In this document: positions 44,620 through 56,104 of the stretch, piece after piece
How positions within the stretch are numbered: the first letter of the stretch is position 1
Layout: each line of letters starts with the position of its first letter
Source of the DNA: Desulfobacca acetoxidans DSM 11109
Lineage (GTDB): Bacteria; Desulfobacterota; Desulfobaccia; Desulfobaccales; Desulfobaccaceae
DNA: 64,000 bases
Assembly: GCF_000195295.1 (NCBI RefSeq)
Contig: NC_015388.1
Coordinates: forward strand, 1,612,001 to 1,676,000
Reading direction: 5' to 3'
The notes under the pieces: model-generated
Told to the model about the DNA's origin: nothing
The model's input: the letters and a program-made list of their open reading frames with translations, nothing else
The model's database searches: none
Position numbers and translations under genes: made by a program

Positions 44620-45444
44620 CTACTTATTTCGCCGCTTGATAATGTAGCGATCACTCTCTTTGGGTTTGCGGGTCTTAAACCCTTTGGTGGGTTTGCCCCA
44701 GGGGCTCACCGGATGGCGTCCGCCAGAGGATTTACCTTCTCCACCACCCATCGGATGGTCGACAGGGTTCATGGCCACGCCGCGCACGTGCGGTTTCCGT
44801 CCCAGCCAGCGTTTCCGTCCGGCTTTGCCGATGGAAAGATTTTCGTGCTCGACATTGCTCAGTTGGCCAATAGTGGCCTTGCAATTTATATGTACTACCC
44901 GCACCTCTCCGGAGGGAAGCTTCAACTGGGCGTAATTCCCTTCTCTGGCTACCAACTGGGCATAGGCTCCGGCAGCGCGAGCCATCTGACCGCCTTTGCC
45001 CGGCTTCAGCTCGATATTATGAACCAAGGTGCCCAGAGGAATGTTACGCAGGGGCAGGGCGTTGCCGGGTTTGATGTCGGCTTCAGGGCTGGAGACGACT
45101 GTGTCCCCAACGTTAAGATTCAGCGGTGCCAAAATATAGGTCTTTTCCCCATCCAGGTAGTGAAGCAGGGCAATACGGGCCGAACGGTTAGGATCATATT
45201 CGATGCTGGCGACTTTAGCGGGGACCGCTTCTTTGTTTCTCTTGAAATCAATCAATCGATACAGGCGCTTGTGTCCACCGCCGCGGTGTCTGACCGTAAC
45301 CCGCCCCTTGTTATTCCGTCCGCCACTCTTGGGTAGTGAAGCGACCAGGCTCTTTTCCGGCTCGGCCTTGGTGATTTCGGCAAAATCATGTCCCGTCTGA
45401 AAACGACGACCCGCCGATGTCGGTTTTCTTTGAATTAATGCCAT
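44620..45444 (-). CDS. rplB: Ribosomal protein L2
   Basis: 274-residue primary 23S-binding protein needed for subunit joining and the peptidyl transferase centre. [20 protein letters not shown], and the conserved [20 protein letters not shown] with its functional His, then [15 protein letters not shown], are visible. Length is normal. Confidence 0.98.
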   Translation of the reverse strand: MALIQRKPTSAGRRFQTGHDFAEITKAEPEKSLVASLPKSGGRNNKGRVTVRHRGGGHKRLYRLIDFKRNKEAVPAKVASIEYDPNRSARIALLHYLDGEKTYILAPLNLNVGDTVVSSPEADIKPGNALPLRNIPLGTLVHNIELKPGKGGQMARAAGAYAQLVAREGNYAQLKLPSGEVRVVHINCKATIGQLSNVEHENLSIGKAGRKRWLGRKPHVRGVAMNPVDHPMGGGEGKSSGGRHPVSPWGKPTKGFKTRKPKESDRYIIKRRNK

Positions 45445-45491
45445 GATGTTATCCTTTTTGCCCGATCATCTTGAAACAGCGATTGATAGAA

Positions 45492-45782
45492 TTATACGCC
45501 TTCAAAGAATGGAATTTTCTCACCCGGACCCAGCGTGATAATCGCTTTCTTCCAATCCGAGCGCTTTCCTTCGTAGCGCCCCAACCGCTTTTTCTTTCCT
45601 TCATACCGGCAGGTGTTTACCCCGGCTACTTTAACCTTAAATACTTCTTCCACTGCCTGGCGGATTTCAATCTTGTTAGCCCGAACATCGACTTTTAAGG
45701 TAATCTTGTTGCCGGCTTCTTTCTGCAGGTGGCTCTTTTCAGTGATCAAGGGGCCTTTGATGAGATGATGATAAGCCTTCAC
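45492..45782 (-). CDS. rplW: Ribosomal protein L23
   Basis: 96-residue exit-site protein docking trigger factor and [23 protein letters not shown] and [20 protein letters not shown] are family marks. Its start overlaps the rplD stop by 4 bases, so rplD and rplW are coupled. Confidence 0.96.
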   Translation of the reverse strand: MKAYHHLIKGPLITEKSHLQKEAGNKITLKVDVRANKIEIRQAVEEVFKVKVAGVNTCRYEGKKKRLGRYEGKRSDWKKAIITLGPGEKIPFFEGV

Positions 45783-46402
45783 GCGACGAACCTCTCTTCG
45801 ATCTGGCTAATGGCCGGCTGAAAAACTACTAAGTGGTCATAGCGCAAGATATCATAGACGTTTATACCCTCGGTCCGCATAATCTGCACATAGGGAACAT
45901 TGCGGGACGAAAGCGTGAGCACCTGATTGTCGTCCGCAGTAATAAACAGGGCCTTATTGATCTGAAATTTCTCCAAGACCCGAATAAAATCCTTGGTTTT
46001 CGGCGAATCGTAGGGGTATTGATCTAAAATCAGTAGTTGACCGTCGGCCAACTTGCTGGAGAGGGCCATTTTCAAAGCTAGACGACGGACTTTTTTGGGA
46101 GGCTTATAAGCATAGCTACGAGGCTTGGGTCCGAAAACGACGCCACCACCGCGCCAGAGCGGGGAACGGATTGACCCGACTCGGGCTCGGCCGGTTCCTT
46201 TCTGCCGCCAGGGCTTATGCCCGCCGCCCCTCACTTCCGAGCGTCCTTTCGTGGATGCAGTTCCCGCCCGACGGCAAGCCAGCTGCATCGTCACCACTTC
46301 ATGCAGGATATGGCCCTGCACCGGAATATTAAAGATATCGTCGCGTAAACTCACTTCACCTACTTTATTGCGATCGATATCGTAGACATCAATGACCGGC
46401 AT
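45779..46402 (-). CDS. rplD: Ribosomal protein L4
   Basis: 207-residue tunnel-lining protein; in E. coli also the S10-operon repressor. The loop region [20 protein letters not shown] and the [20 protein letters not shown] block are characteristic. No L4 attenuator was recognised upstream. Confidence 0.96.
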   Translation of the reverse strand: MPVIDVYDIDRNKVGEVSLRDDIFNIPVQGHILHEVVTMQLACRRAGTASTKGRSEVRGGGHKPWRQKGTGRARVGSIRSPLWRGGGVVFGPKPRSYAYKPPKKVRRLALKMALSSKLADGQLLILDQYPYDSPKTKDFIRVLEKFQINKALFITADDNQVLTLSSRNVPYVQIMRTEGINVYDILRYDHLVVFQPAISQIEERFVA

Positions 46403-46419
46403 GTCTCTTTCCCCAATAG

Positions 46420-47046
46420 CTACTCAGACTTTTTGATTAATAAGAGGCCGTGGCGGGCCCCCGGAACTGCACCTTTGAGAATTAACAGGTTACTTTCCGG
46501 GCGGACATCAACTACTTCGAGGGTGAGGGTAGTTACCCGGGCATTTCCCATGCGTCCAGGCAGCTTCTTGCCCTTGAAAACCCTTGACGGATAGGCGCTG
46601 GCCCCGATAGAGCCCGGAGCTCGATGCGACATTGAACCATGGGTTTCCGGACCCCGTTGAAAGCCCCAGCGCTTGATAACTCCGGCAAAACCGCGTCCCT
46701 TGCTGAAGCCGACCACATCCACCCGCTCGCCGATCTCAAATTGGCTAACGTCCAGTTCTTGACCCACCTCTAAATCTGAGATGGATTCCAGACGGAACTC
46801 TTTCAAAAACCGGAAACCACTTTTGAAACCATGCTTCTCATAATGCCCTTGCAGGGGTTTGGTCAGTTTATCCAGCCTCTTGCGGATAAAGCCGACCTGT
46901 ACGGCATCATAACCGTCAGCGGCCAGGGACTTTTTTTGAACTATATAACAGGGGCCCGCCTCGATTACGGTCACCGGCAGAGCGACGCCTTCGGCGCTGA
47001 ATATGCGGGTCATCCCCAATTTCCTTCCCAATAGCCTTCCTATCAT
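46420..47046 (-). CDS. rplC: Ribosomal protein L3
   Basis: 208-residue protein reaching the peptidyl transferase centre. MIGRLLGRKLGMTRIFSAEG and the conserved MSHRAPGSIGASAYPSRVFK with KLPGRMGNARVT are visible. Start 47046 is the ATG; an in-frame TTG four codons upstream lies inside the GGGAGGA/GGGGAAGG ribosome-site region and is less likely. Confidence 0.97.
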   Translation of the reverse strand: MIGRLLGRKLGMTRIFSAEGVALPVTVIEAGPCYIVQKKSLAADGYDAVQVGFIRKRLDKLTKPLQGHYEKHGFKSGFRFLKEFRLESISDLEVGQELDVSQFEIGERVDVVGFSKGRGFAGVIKRWGFQRGPETHGSMSHRAPGSIGASAYPSRVFKGKKLPGRMGNARVTTLTLEVVDVRPESNLLILKGAVPGARHGLLLIKKSE

Positions 47047-47103
47047 GACCTTCCCCAATCCTCCCTGGCGGTTGCCGCATTTACGAGAGCATCAACAAAG
47101 CTC

Positions 47104-47412
47104 TTAAAGCTTGATTTCGACATCAACTCCCGCCGCCAGGTCTAACTTCATAAGCGCATCCACGGTCTGTTGCGTCGGCTCCAAAATATCCAATAAACGC
47201 TTGTGCGTCCGCACCTCAAACTGTTCCCGAGATTTTTTATCTACGTGAGGGGAGCGCAAAACGCAAAATTTGTTAATGTCGGTTGGCAGTGGAATCGGTC
47301 CGGCGACCATAGCCCCGGTGCGGCGGGCAGTTTCCACAATTTCTCCGACTGATTGATCGAGCAATTTATGATCGAACGATCTCAAACGGATGCGTATCTT
47401 ATGAGTTATCAT
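47104..47412 (-). CDS. rpsJ: Ribosomal protein S10
   Basis: 102-residue head protein and NusB partner in antitermination. The [16 protein letters not shown] opening, [20 protein letters not shown] and [18 protein letters not shown] are diagnostic. Start 47412 (ATG) gives the exact family length; a TTG two codons upstream is discarded. It begins 14 bases after the tuf stop, linking the str and S10 clusters. Confidence 0.97.
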   Translation of the reverse strand: MITHKIRIRLRSFDHKLLDQSVGEIVETARRTGAMVAGPIPLPTDINKFCVLRSPHVDKKSREQFEVRTHKRLLDILEPTQQTVDALMKLDLAAGVDVEIKL

Positions 47413-47426
47413 AGTCAACCTACAGG

Positions 47427-48620
47427 TTATTCAACGATTTCGGTAACGACGCCGGCGCCGACGGTGCGGCCGCCTTCCCGGATGGCGAAACGCAGTTCTT
47501 TTTCGAGTGCCACCGGAGTGATGAGGTGTACTTCGATGGCGACGTTGTCCCCCGGCATCACCATCTCCACTCCTTCCGGCAGGGTAACGACACCGGTGAC
47601 GTCGGTAGTGCGCAGGTAGAATTGGGGCCGGTAGCCGCTGAAGAAGGGGGTGTGACGCCCGCCTTCCTCTTTATTGAGGACGTAGACCTCGGCCTTGAAC
47701 TTGGTGTGGGGGGTGATCGAACCCGGCTTGGCTACTACCTGGCCGCGCTCCACCTCATCTTTCTTGGTGCCGCGCAGCAGGATGCCGATATTATCGCCCG
47801 CCTGTCCCTGGTCCAGGATCTTGCGGAACATCTCCACCCCGGTGCAAACGGTCTTGAAGGTGGGGCCGAACCCGACGATCTCGACTTCCTCCTGGACCTT
47901 GATGATGCCCCGCTCCACCCGGCCGGTGACGACGGTACCCCGTCCCGAGATAGAGAAGACGTCTTCGATGGGCATCAGGAAGGGTTTGTCGACATCCCGG
48001 ACCGGCTCGGGGATATAGCCATCTACCGCCTTCATCAGCTCGAAGATACAGGCCGCCGCCTCGGATTTGGGGTCGTCCGATTCCAGCGCCTTCAGGGCCG
48101 AACCCTTGACGATCGGGATATCATCCCCCGGAAAATCGTATTTGGAGAGCAACTCTCGCAGTTCCAGTTCCACCAGTTCGATGAGCTCGGGGTCGTCCAC
48201 CATGTCCACTTTGTTCAGGAAGACGACGATGTAGGGTACGCCCACCTGCCGGGCCAGCAGGATGTGCTCCCGGGTCTGGGGCATGGGACCGTCGTCGGCT
48301 CCCACCACCAGGATGGCGCCGTCCATCTGGGCCGCTCCGGTGATCATGTTCTTGATATAGTCGGCGTGCCCCGGACAATCCACATGGGCATAATGGCGAT
48401 TGTCCGTCTCGTATTCGACGTGGGCCGTGGCAATGGTGATCCCCCGCTCTTTTTCTTCCGGCGCCTTGTCGATCTGGTCAAAAGGCACGTATTCCGCCAT
48501 CCCTTTCAACGACAGATGTTTGGTAATCGCCGCCGTCAGCGTTGTCTTGCCATGGTCAATATGCCCGATCGTACCGATGTTGACGTGGGGCTTCTTCCGC
48601 TCAAACTTCTTCTTGGCCAT
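47427..48620 (-). CDS. tuf: Elongation factor Tu
   Basis: 397-residue GTPase delivering aminoacyl-tRNA to the ribosome. G motifs: [25 protein letters not shown]; domains 2 and 3 have [13 protein letters not shown] and [27 protein letters not shown]-type ribosome site precedes the ATG. Placed between fusA and rpsJ. A second tuf copy elsewhere is possible. Confidence 0.98.
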   Translation of the reverse strand: MAKKKFERKKPHVNIGTIGHIDHGKTTLTAAITKHLSLKGMAEYVPFDQIDKAPEEKERGITIATAHVEYETDNRHYAHVDCPGHADYIKNMITGAAQMDGAILVVGADDGPMPQTREHILLARQVGVPYIVVFLNKVDMVDDPELIELVELELRELLSKYDFPGDDIPIVKGSALKALESDDPKSEAAACIFELMKAVDGYIPEPVRDVDKPFLMPIEDVFSISGRGTVVTGRVERGIIKVQEEVEIVGFGPTFKTVCTGVEMFRKILDQGQAGDNIGILLRGTKKDEVERGQVVAKPGSITPHTKFKAEVYVLNKEEGGRHTPFFSGYRPQFYLRTTDVTGVVTLPEGVEMVMPGDNVAIEVHLITPVALEKELRFAIREGGRTVGAGVVTEIVE

Positions 48621-48673
48621 GATGTATTCCTCCTGGTAACCCTCACCGAGAACTTTTTTTCAGAATATTTTTA

Positions 48674-50749
48674 CTAAGGCCTGCTGCGACCGATAATCTC
48701 TTCTGCCAGACTTTGAGGTACCGGCTCATAGTGGTCAAATTGCATCGTGAAAGTAGCCCGTCCCTGAGTGGCATTGCGCAGGTCGGTGGCATATCCGAAC
48801 ATTGTGGCCAGCGGCGCTTCTGCCTGAATGATCTGCAGCCCCTTCCGGCTCTCCAAATTCTTGATCCTGCCTCTGCGAGAGTTTAGATCGCCGATGGCCT
48901 CGCCGACAAATTCCTCGGGGGCAACTACTTCCAGACTCATAACCGGCTCCAACAAAATGGGCTTTGCTTTCTTGGCGCCTTCTTTGAGAGCCATGGATCC
49001 GGCGATGTGAAAGGCCCGTTCCGAGGAGTCGACCTCGTGATAAGAGCCATCCACCAGAGAAACATGCACATCAACCATCGGGAATCCGGCCAGCACCCCG
49101 TTTTCCAAAGCCTCCCGGACGCCCTTCTCGACTGCCGGAATATACTCCCTGGGAACCACTCCGCCCACGATGTGATCTTCGAATTCAACGCCTGTCCCCG
49201 GAGGCAAAGGCTGGAGCTTTAACCAGACATGCCCGAATTGGCCGCGTCCACCGGTTTGACGAATAAATCGCCCTTCTGCTTCAACCGGCTGGGTGATGGT
49301 CTCCCGGTAAGAAACTTGAGGCTGTCCCACCTGGGCATCGACCTTAAACTCCCGCATCAGGCGGTCAACGATGATCTCCAGGTGTAGCTCTCCCATTCCG
49401 GCGATAATGGTCTGGCCCGTCTGAGCGTCGGTATGTACTCGAAAAGACGGATCTTCAGCCATGATCTTGTTCAGCGCCTGTCCTAACTTATCCTGATCGG
49501 CTTTGGTCTTGGGTTCGATGGCAACGTCAATCACCGGGACCGGTATTTCCAAACTCTCAAGAATGATCGGCGCCCGTTCATCGCACAGGGTGTCTCCGGT
49601 GCTGGTCTGACGCAATCCGACTGCGGCAATGATATCCCCGGCGCTGGCTTCCTTGATTTCTTCACGTTTGTTGGCGTGCATCTTCAGGAGGCGACCGATC
49701 TTCTCTTTCGTTCCCTTGTTGGCGTTATACACCGAACTGCCGCTGAAAAGAGTTCCAGAGTAGAGGCGCAGGAACGTTAAGTGTCCAACGTAAGGATCGG
49801 AAAGCAGTTTGAAGGCCAACGCAGTCAAGGGACCTTTTTCGTCGGCCGGCCGTTGGACAATCTCTCCGCGGTCGTTTATGCCTTGGATAGGAGGAACGTC
49901 GTTTGGGGCCGGGAGATAATTGATTACTGCATCCAACAGGGGCTGGATGCCCTTGTTTTTGAAGGCGGACCCACAAAGAACCGGCGTTACCTTGAGGCCA
50001 ATGGTCCCTCGGCGCAAGACATTACGGAGAGCGGCCGCTTCCACCGGTTCGTCTTCCAGATAGCATCTCATGATCTCATCATCCAACTCAGCCAGCGTTG
50101 CCACCATGCGGTTGCGATATTCCTCGGCCTGAGAAGTGGCCTCCGCAGGGATCTGGGCCACCCGGTATGTGGCCCCTAAATTATCTTCGTCGTAAATCAA
50201 CGCTTGCATTTCGATAAGATCTATAATTCCTTGGAATTTGTCTTCACTGCCTAAAGGCAGTTGGATAAGCACCGGGTTGGCCTGCAATCTATCAATAATC
50301 ATCCGCAGGGTGCGAAAAACGTCTGCGCCGATCCTATCCATCTTATTGATAAAAGCTAAGCGCGGTACATTATAGCGATCTGCTTGCCGCCATACTGTTT
50401 CCGACTGCGGTTCCACCCCCGCGACGGCATCGAAAACCGCAATTGCACCGTCAAGTACCCGCAGAGAACGCTCCACCTCAATGGTAAAATCAACATGGCC
50501 AGGGGTGTCAATAATATTGATCCGATGGTCCTTCCAGAAACAGGTGGTTGCAGCCGAGGTAATGGTGATTCCCCGCTCCTGTTCCTGCTCCATCCAATCC
50601 ATTACCGCCTGACCGTCGTGGACCTCCCCTATTTTGTACGTCACCCCGGTATAGTAAAGGATGCGCTCCGTTGTTGTTGTCTTGCCCGCATCTATATGGG
50701 CCATGATGCCAATATCCCGAATTCGCGATATTGGGATGTTAGAAGTCAA
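48674..50749 (-). CDS. fusA: Elongation factor G
   Basis: 691-residue translocase GTPase. G motifs: [36 protein letters not shown]; the domain IV tip region [20 protein letters not shown] is present. The genomic place between rpsG and tuf and a full-length sequence identify it as the main EF-G and not a specialised EF-G2. Confidence 0.97.
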   Translation of the reverse strand: MTSNIPISRIRDIGIMAHIDAGKTTTTERILYYTGVTYKIGEVHDGQAVMDWMEQEQERGITITSAATTCFWKDHRINIIDTPGHVDFTIEVERSLRVLDGAIAVFDAVAGVEPQSETVWRQADRYNVPRLAFINKMDRIGADVFRTLRMIIDRLQANPVLIQLPLGSEDKFQGIIDLIEMQALIYDEDNLGATYRVAQIPAEATSQAEEYRNRMVATLAELDDEIMRCYLEDEPVEAAALRNVLRRGTIGLKVTPVLCGSAFKNKGIQPLLDAVINYLPAPNDVPPIQGINDRGEIVQRPADEKGPLTALAFKLLSDPYVGHLTFLRLYSGTLFSGSSVYNANKGTKEKIGRLLKMHANKREEIKEASAGDIIAAVGLRQTSTGDTLCDERAPIILESLEIPVPVIDVAIEPKTKADQDKLGQALNKIMAEDPSFRVHTDAQTGQTIIAGMGELHLEIIVDRLMREFKVDAQVGQPQVSYRETITQPVEAEGRFIRQTGGRGQFGHVWLKLQPLPPGTGVEFEDHIVGGVVPREYIPAVEKGVREALENGVLAGFPMVDVHVSLVDGSYHEVDSSERAFHIAGSMALKEGAKKAKPILLEPVMSLEVVAPEEFVGEAIGDLNSRRGRIKNLESRKGLQIIQAEAPLATMFGYATDLRNATQGRATFTMQFDHYEPVPQSLAEEIIGRSRP

Positions 50750-50776
50750 AACTGATTTCCTGTCTATTAAGCTGTC

Positions 50777-51247
50777 TTACCATCGGTAGTGGGCAAAGGC
50801 CTTATTCGCTTCCGCCATCCGGTGTGTATCTTCACGTTTTTTTACGGCTGCACCCCGGTTCTGGAAGGCGTCTAAAAACTCCGCCGCCAATTTGGCTTTC
50901 ATGCTCTTTTCTCCGCGGCTTTTGGAGTAATTGATCAGCCACCGGATGGCCAGCGAGGTGCGGCGATTCTGAGGCACTTCCACCGGTACCTGGTAAGTGG
51001 CGCCGCCCACCCGACGCGACTTGACCTCTATCAACGGCCGGACATTATCCATGGCTTTATGGAAGACCTTAAGCGGATCTTCCTGTTGCTTCCGTCCGAT
51101 AATCTCAAAGGCATCATAGATAATCGCAGCCGCCACGGTTTTCTTGCCGCGGCGCATCAGACCGTTAATAAAACGGGCCACTAACGGATCTTTAAATTTC
51201 GGATCGGGGATAATCTCCCGCTTCACGACCTCGCGTTTTCTGGGCAT
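50777..51247 (-). CDS. rpsG: Ribosomal protein S7
   Basis: 156-residue primary 16S 3'-domain binder. [40 protein letters not shown], and the [20 protein letters not shown] hairpin are characteristic. Lies between rpsL and fusA. Confidence 0.97.
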   Translation of the reverse strand: MPRKREVVKREIIPDPKFKDPLVARFINGLMRRGKKTVAAAIIYDAFEIIGRKQQEDPLKVFHKAMDNVRPLIEVKSRRVGGATYQVPVEVPQNRRTSLAIRWLINYSKSRGEKSMKAKLAAEFLDAFQNRGAAVKKREDTHRMAEANKAFAHYRW

Positions 51248-51279
51248 TACCGTTTACTCCCTCACTCCCGGAGACCTGC

Positions 51280-51651
51280 TTATTTAGGCTTTTTGGCGCC
51301 GTATTTGGAGCGCCCTTGCCTTCTATCCTGAACACCGACGGAGTCCAGGGTTCCTCTCACAACGTGGTATCGCACACCGGGCAAATCCTTCACCCGGCCG
51401 CCGCGGATCAAAACGACGGAATGCTCCTGTAGATTATGACCAACTCCGGGAATATAGGTGGTCACTTCAATTCCGTTGGTAAGCCGCACACGCGCCACCT
51501 TACGTAGCGCCGAATTCGGTTTTTTAGGAGTCGTAGTATAGACCCGGACGCATACCCCTCGCTTCTGGGGGCAACTTTTCAGCGCCGGAGTAGAAGTCTT
51601 CCTTTTGATCTTTTCCCGGCCTTTGCGAACTAATTGATTTATGGTCGGCAT
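51280..51651 (-). CDS. rpsL: Ribosomal protein S12
   Basis: 123-residue decoding-centre protein. [20 protein letters not shown], the streptomycin-region loop [19 protein letters not shown] with its conserved Lys, and [20 protein letters not shown] are visible. Lys and Pro positions look wild type. It starts 85 bases after rpoC. Confidence 0.98.
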   Translation of the reverse strand: MPTINQLVRKGREKIKRKTSTPALKSCPQKRGVCVRVYTTTPKKPNSALRKVARVRLTNGIEVTTYIPGVGHNLQEHSVVLIRGGRVKDLPGVRYHVVRGTLDSVGVQDRRQGRSKYGAKKPK

Positions 51652-51736
51652 ATTTTCCGCAGCTCCGTTTATCTGGCATTCTCACGCCGCTAAAACTTTA
51701 ATTTTATAAATAATTATGAGGAAAATGTCAAGATAT

Positions 51737-54700
51737 TTATGCAGCCGTGGCTGCTTCAGGCTCCTCTTCTTGAATTTGTACCTTAATATTGCGGTACTTA
51801 GCCAACCCGGTGCCTGCCGGGATGGGTCTTCCCATAATGACGTTTTCTTTCAGGCCTCGTAGATAATCCACCCGTCCGGCTACGGCAGCGTCCGCCAGCA
51901 CTTTAGTGGTCTCCTGGAAGGAAGCCGCCGAGATCCAGCTTTCGGTTGACAGTGAGGCCTTGGTGATGCCCAACAACAGAGGTTCGGCAGTGGCCGGACG
52001 TTTCCCTTGTGATGCCATCTCATCGTTTTTCTCTTCGAAGATATGTTTTTCAACCTGTTCACCCAAGAGAAAGTTGGTATCGCCGGGATCGGTTACACGG
52101 ACCCGCCGGAGCATCTGCCTGACGATTACTTCAATATGTTTATCGTTGATCTTCACACCTTGGAGGCGGTATACTTCCTGGACTTCATTGACCAAGTAGC
52201 GAGCCAATTCTTTCAGACCGCTGATGGCCAGGATGTCGTGGGGGTTGGCGGAGCCGTCCATCAAAGGCTCACCGGCCTTGACCCGTTCACCCTCTTGGAC
52301 GGCAATGTGTTTGCCTTTTGGGATCAGGTATTCGATAGGGTCGCCAACGTCGGGAGAAACCAGGACCTTGCGTTTGCCTTTGGATTGCCGGCCATGGCTA
52401 ACCGTGCCGCTTATCTGCGAAAGGACGGCGTGCTCTTTGGGTTTGCGCACCTCAAACAGTTCCGCCACCCGCGGCAAGCCGCCGACGATATCCTTGGTTT
52501 TGGTGGTCTCGCGGGGAATCTTGGCGATGACATCACCTGGATTTACCTCATCGCCTTCAGAAACCATCATGATGGCTCCTACCGGCAGGGGATAACGGGC
52601 TACCGCCTGAGAGTTGGGCAGGCGGGCCGTGCGTCCGGCTGCATCCTTGATGGATATCCGCGGGCGTTTTTCCGGATTTTGGCATTCGATAATAACCTTG
52701 GACGCCTTCCCCGTGACGGTGTGAACCCTCTCCTGCATGGTGACGTCCCGGGGGTCTTCGGCGTCTTTCTGTTCAATAATATCGCCGAACTTGACCGTAC
52801 CGTGCACCTCGGTGAGGATCGGGTTGGTATAGGGATCCCATTCCGCCAGCATCTGGTCAGGTCCAACCTCCTGGCCTTCCTCCACTCTGAGGCGGGTGCC
52901 GTAGGTGATGGGATAACGCTCTTTCCCTTTGGCGCTTACCACGATGAGTTCACCCTGACGGCTCAGGGCCACCAGGTTGCCGCTAAAGTCGCGCACGGTG
53001 CGCAAGTTGTCAAACTGCACCTTACCGCGATGGCGGGACAGGTGGACGCTCTGTTCAGCCCGCCGGGAGGCCGTGCCGCCGATGTGAAACGTTCTCATCG
53101 TCAACTGGGTACCCGGTTCACCGATGGATTGGGCGGCGATGATGCCAATGGCCTCGCCGATGTTCACCGGCGTGCCATGCGCCAGGTCTCGGCCGTAGCA
53201 TTTGGCACACACGCCATATCGGGTCTGACAGGTGAGCACCGAGCGGATACGAAGTTTTTCGATGCCAGCTTCTTCGATCTGTTGAGCAGCCTCTTCGTCG
53301 ATTTCGTCGTTGGCGAAGACAATGACCCGACCGGTATTGGGGTTGACGATGTCTTCCAGGGCGGTTCGGCCCAGCACACGTTCGCCTACCCGTTGAATAA
53401 TCTCACCACCTTCAATGAGCGGTGTAACGTCGATGCCATCGATGGTGCCGCAGTCTAATTCGGTGATCACACAATCCTGGGCAACGTCCACCAACCGTCG
53501 GGTGAGGTAACCGGAATTAGCGGTTTTCAACGCCGTATCGGCCAGACCTTTCCGGGCGCCGTGGGTGGAGATAAAGTATTGCAACACGGTCAAGCCTTCC
53601 CGGAAATTGGCGGTGATGGGGGTTTCAATGATTTCACCCGAAGGTTTGGCCATCAGACCGCGCATTCCGGCCAATTGCCGCATCTGCTTATCACTACCGC
53701 GGGCCCCGGAGTCAGCCATCATATAGATCGGGTTAAAGCTTCCGGTTTCCTCTTCTGCGAGGATTTTTTCCTGTTCGGGGTTCGTACGGTATCCGGTTAC
53801 GGTCTCCCGGGCCATTTCTTCCATCATTTCGGAGGCGACTTCATCCGTGGCTCTGGCCCAGATGTCCACTACTTTATTATATTTCTCCCCTTCGGTGATC
53901 AACCCTTCCCGATACTGTCCCTCGACTTCGGCGACCTCCGCCTGTGACTGACCTAAGATTTCCGCTTTACGCTGCGGTATCATCATATCGTTGATGGCGA
54001 TGGAAATACCGGCCTGGGTGGCGAATTTATATCCCAGGTCTTTTAGCCGGTCCGCCAGGATCACAGTGGTCTTGATACCACACTTGCGGTAGGACTCACC
54101 GATCAACTTGCGGATCTCTTTTTTCGTCATGGTCCGGTTAATGCTATCGAAAGTAACTTCTTCCGGCATAATTTCCCGCAGCAAGATGCGGCCGACCGTG
54201 GTGGTGACGACTTTGCCAGTCTGGCTGACCAGGATCGGCGATTGTGCATCCAATTCTCGATCATCCAGCGCTGATTGCAGGGTCTCGGCTGCGGTGATAA
54301 AGGTCGAATCTTCGGTTTGTACCTTCAACCGCGCCTGCGGGTCTATCTTCCCCTGATGCAGCAGTTCTTCAATTTCTGCCACTGAGGTCTTCGGGCCGTC
54401 CATCCTGACTTGGATCCGGGCGTGTAAATCTAACGTTCCCTGGTCGTAAGCGATGCGGACCTCTTCCGGTGAGGAAAAGGGAACAGGTCTATAGTCATCA
54501 TAGGGGATCCGCTCCCCTTTGGCCAGAGGACGTTCTCTGGTGAGGTAATAGAGCCCTAAAACAATATCCTGCGATGGCACGATGATGGGTTCCCCGTTGG
54601 CCGGGGAAAGGATGTTGTTAGTGGACATCATCAATACCCTGGCCTCGATCTGGGCCTCCAGCGATAGTGGTACGTGCACAGCCATCTGGTCGCCATCGAA

Positions 54701-56104
54701 GTCGGCGTTGAAGGCAGTGCAAACGAGGGGATGCAGTTGGATAGCCTTGCCTTCCACGAGAATCGGCTCGAAGGCCTGGATGCCCAGGCGGTGCAACGTC
54801 GGGGCCCGGTTCAACATTACCGGATATTCTTTTACTACTTCGCTGAGGGTGTCCCACACTTCCGGGGTTTCTTTTTCCACCAGTTTTTTGGCTGATTTAA
54901 TTGAATTGGAAAATCCCTTGTTGACTAAGCGGTTGTAAATGAATGGTTTAAACAATTCCAGGGCCATCTTTTTAGGCAACCCGCATTGGTGCAGGCGCAG
55001 ATCGGGGCCGATGACGATGACCGAACGCCCGGAATAGTCGACGCGTTTTCCCAAAAGATTCTGGCGGAAGCGTCCCTGCTTACCTTTGAGCATGTCACTG
55101 AGCGATTTGAGCGGCCGCTTATTGGGGCCGGTGATTGTCTTGCCCCGACGGCCGTTGTCAAAGAGGACGTCGACCGCCTCTTGCAGCATCCGTTTCTCAT
55201 TGCGGATAATGATCTCCGGGGCGTCGAGCTCCACCAGGCGTTTCAACCGGTTATTTCTGTTAATTACCCGCCGGTAGAGATCATTTAGGTCTGAGGTGGC
55301 AAAGCGGCCGCCATCCAGGGGGACCAGGGGTCTCAAATCGGGGGGCAGGACAGGGATAACCTCCAGGACCATCCATTCCGGCTTGATGCTAGAATCCTTG
55401 AAGGCATCAATGACCTTAAGGCGTTTACTGATTTTTTTGCGTTTTGCTTCGGAACTGGTTTTCTGCATCTCCTCCCGCAATTGTTCGGAAAGCGGCGTCA
55501 GGTCCAGGTTACTTAGCATATCCCGTATGGCTTCGGCCCCCATGCCAGCTTCGAATTCATCGCCGTATTCCTCCCGGGCCTGGCGAAATTTCTCTTCACT
55601 CAGGATTTCGCCTTTGCGGAGAGCAGTATTTTTCGGGTCAATGACTACATAGGATTCAAAGTAGAGGATTTTTTCAAGATCTTTTAATGTCAGGTCCAAG
55701 AGGTTGCCGATCTTACTCGGCAGGCTCTTCAAAAACCAGATATGCACCACCGGGCAGGCAAGTTCAATATGTCCCATCCGTTCTCGCCTGACCTTGGATT
55801 GGATGACCTCCACGCCGCATTTTTCGCAGACCACCCCGCGATGCTTCATCCGCTTGTATTTGCCGCAGTTGCACTCATAATCTTTGGTGGGGCCGAAGAT
55901 TTTGGCGCAGAAGAGGCCGTCCCGTTCCGGTTTGAAGGTTCGATAATTAATAGTTTCCGGCTTTTTCACCTCGCCATAGGACCAGGATCGGATCATCTCC
56001 GGAGACGCCAGGGAAATCCGTACGGCGTTAAACTGGAGCGGGTCTTTTGGTTTGGCAAAAATGCTGTTGATATCTTCTAAATTTACTTCGCGCATTTTAT
56101 CCAT
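51737..56104 (-). CDS. rpoC: RNA polymerase beta-prime subunit
   Basis: 1455-residue catalytic subunit. N-terminal zinc ribbon with four Cys ([20 protein letters not shown]), the metal-binding [16 protein letters not shown] loop, the bridge/trigger-helix region [19 protein letters not shown], and a second Cys cluster ([17 protein letters not shown]) are all present. Start 56104 overlaps the rpoB end by 8 bases and follows GAGGTGG; a second ATG three codons later is possible, and 27 open codons upstream are inside rpoB and unlike the family. Confidence 0.97.
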   Translation of the reverse strand: MDKMREVNLEDINSIFAKPKDPLQFNAVRISLASPEMIRSWSYGEVKKPETINYRTFKPERDGLFCAKIFGPTKDYECNCGKYKRMKHRGVVCEKCGVEVIQSKVRRERMGHIELACPVVHIWFLKSLPSKIGNLLDLTLKDLEKILYFESYVVIDPKNTALRKGEILSEEKFRQAREEYGDEFEAGMGAEAIRDMLSNLDLTPLSEQLREEMQKTSSEAKRKKISKRLKVIDAFKDSSIKPEWMVLEVIPVLPPDLRPLVPLDGGRFATSDLNDLYRRVINRNNRLKRLVELDAPEIIIRNEKRMLQEAVDVLFDNGRRGKTITGPNKRPLKSLSDMLKGKQGRFRQNLLGKRVDYSGRSVIVIGPDLRLHQCGLPKKMALELFKPFIYNRLVNKGFSNSIKSAKKLVEKETPEVWDTLSEVVKEYPVMLNRAPTLHRLGIQAFEPILVEGKAIQLHPLVCTAFNADFDGDQMAVHVPLSLEAQIEARVLMMSTNNILSPANGEPIIVPSQDIVLGLYYLTRERPLAKGERIPYDDYRPVPFSSPEEVRIAYDQGTLDLHARIQVRMDGPKTSVAEIEELLHQGKIDPQARLKVQTEDSTFITAAETLQSALDDRELDAQSPILVSQTGKVVTTTVGRILLREIMPEEVTFDSINRTMTKKEIRKLIGESYRKCGIKTTVILADRLKDLGYKFATQAGISIAINDMMIPQRKAEILGQSQAEVAEVEGQYREGLITEGEKYNKVVDIWARATDEVASEMMEEMARETVTGYRTNPEQEKILAEEETGSFNPIYMMADSGARGSDKQMRQLAGMRGLMAKPSGEIIETPITANFREGLTVLQYFISTHGARKGLADTALKTANSGYLTRRLVDVAQDCVITELDCGTIDGIDVTPLIEGGEIIQRVGERVLGRTALEDIVNPNTGRVIVFANDEIDEEAAQQIEEAGIEKLRIRSVLTCQTRYGVCAKCYGRDLAHGTPVNIGEAIGIIAAQSIGEPGTQLTMRTFHIGGTASRRAEQSVHLSRHRGKVQFDNLRTVRDFSGNLVALSRQGELIVVSAKGKERYPITYGTRLRVEEGQEVGPDQMLAEWDPYTNPILTEVHGTVKFGDIIEQKDAEDPRDVTMQERVHTVTGKASKVIIECQNPEKRPRISIKDAAGRTARLPNSQAVARYPLPVGAIMMVSEGDEVNPGDVIAKIPRETTKTKDIVGGLPRVAELFEVRKPKEHAVLSQISGTVSHGRQSKGKRKVLVSPDVGDPIEYLIPKGKHIAVQEGERVKAGEPLMDGSANPHDILAISGLKELARYLVNEVQEVYRLQGVKINDKHIEVIVRQMLRRVRVTDPGDTNFLLGEQVEKHIFEEKNDEMASQGKRPATAEPLLLGITKASLSTESWISAASFQETTKVLADAAVAGRVDYLRGLKENVIMGRPIPAGTGLAKYRNIKVQIQEEEPEAATAA

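Noticed and set aside
47526-48677. A 383-codon open frame antisense to tuf
   Set aside because: Mirror frame of a strongly biased gene; no motifs and no ribosome site.
52043-53458. A 471-codon open frame antisense to rpoC
   Set aside because: Shadow of rpoC; composition is low in structure-like pattern and no motifs are seen.
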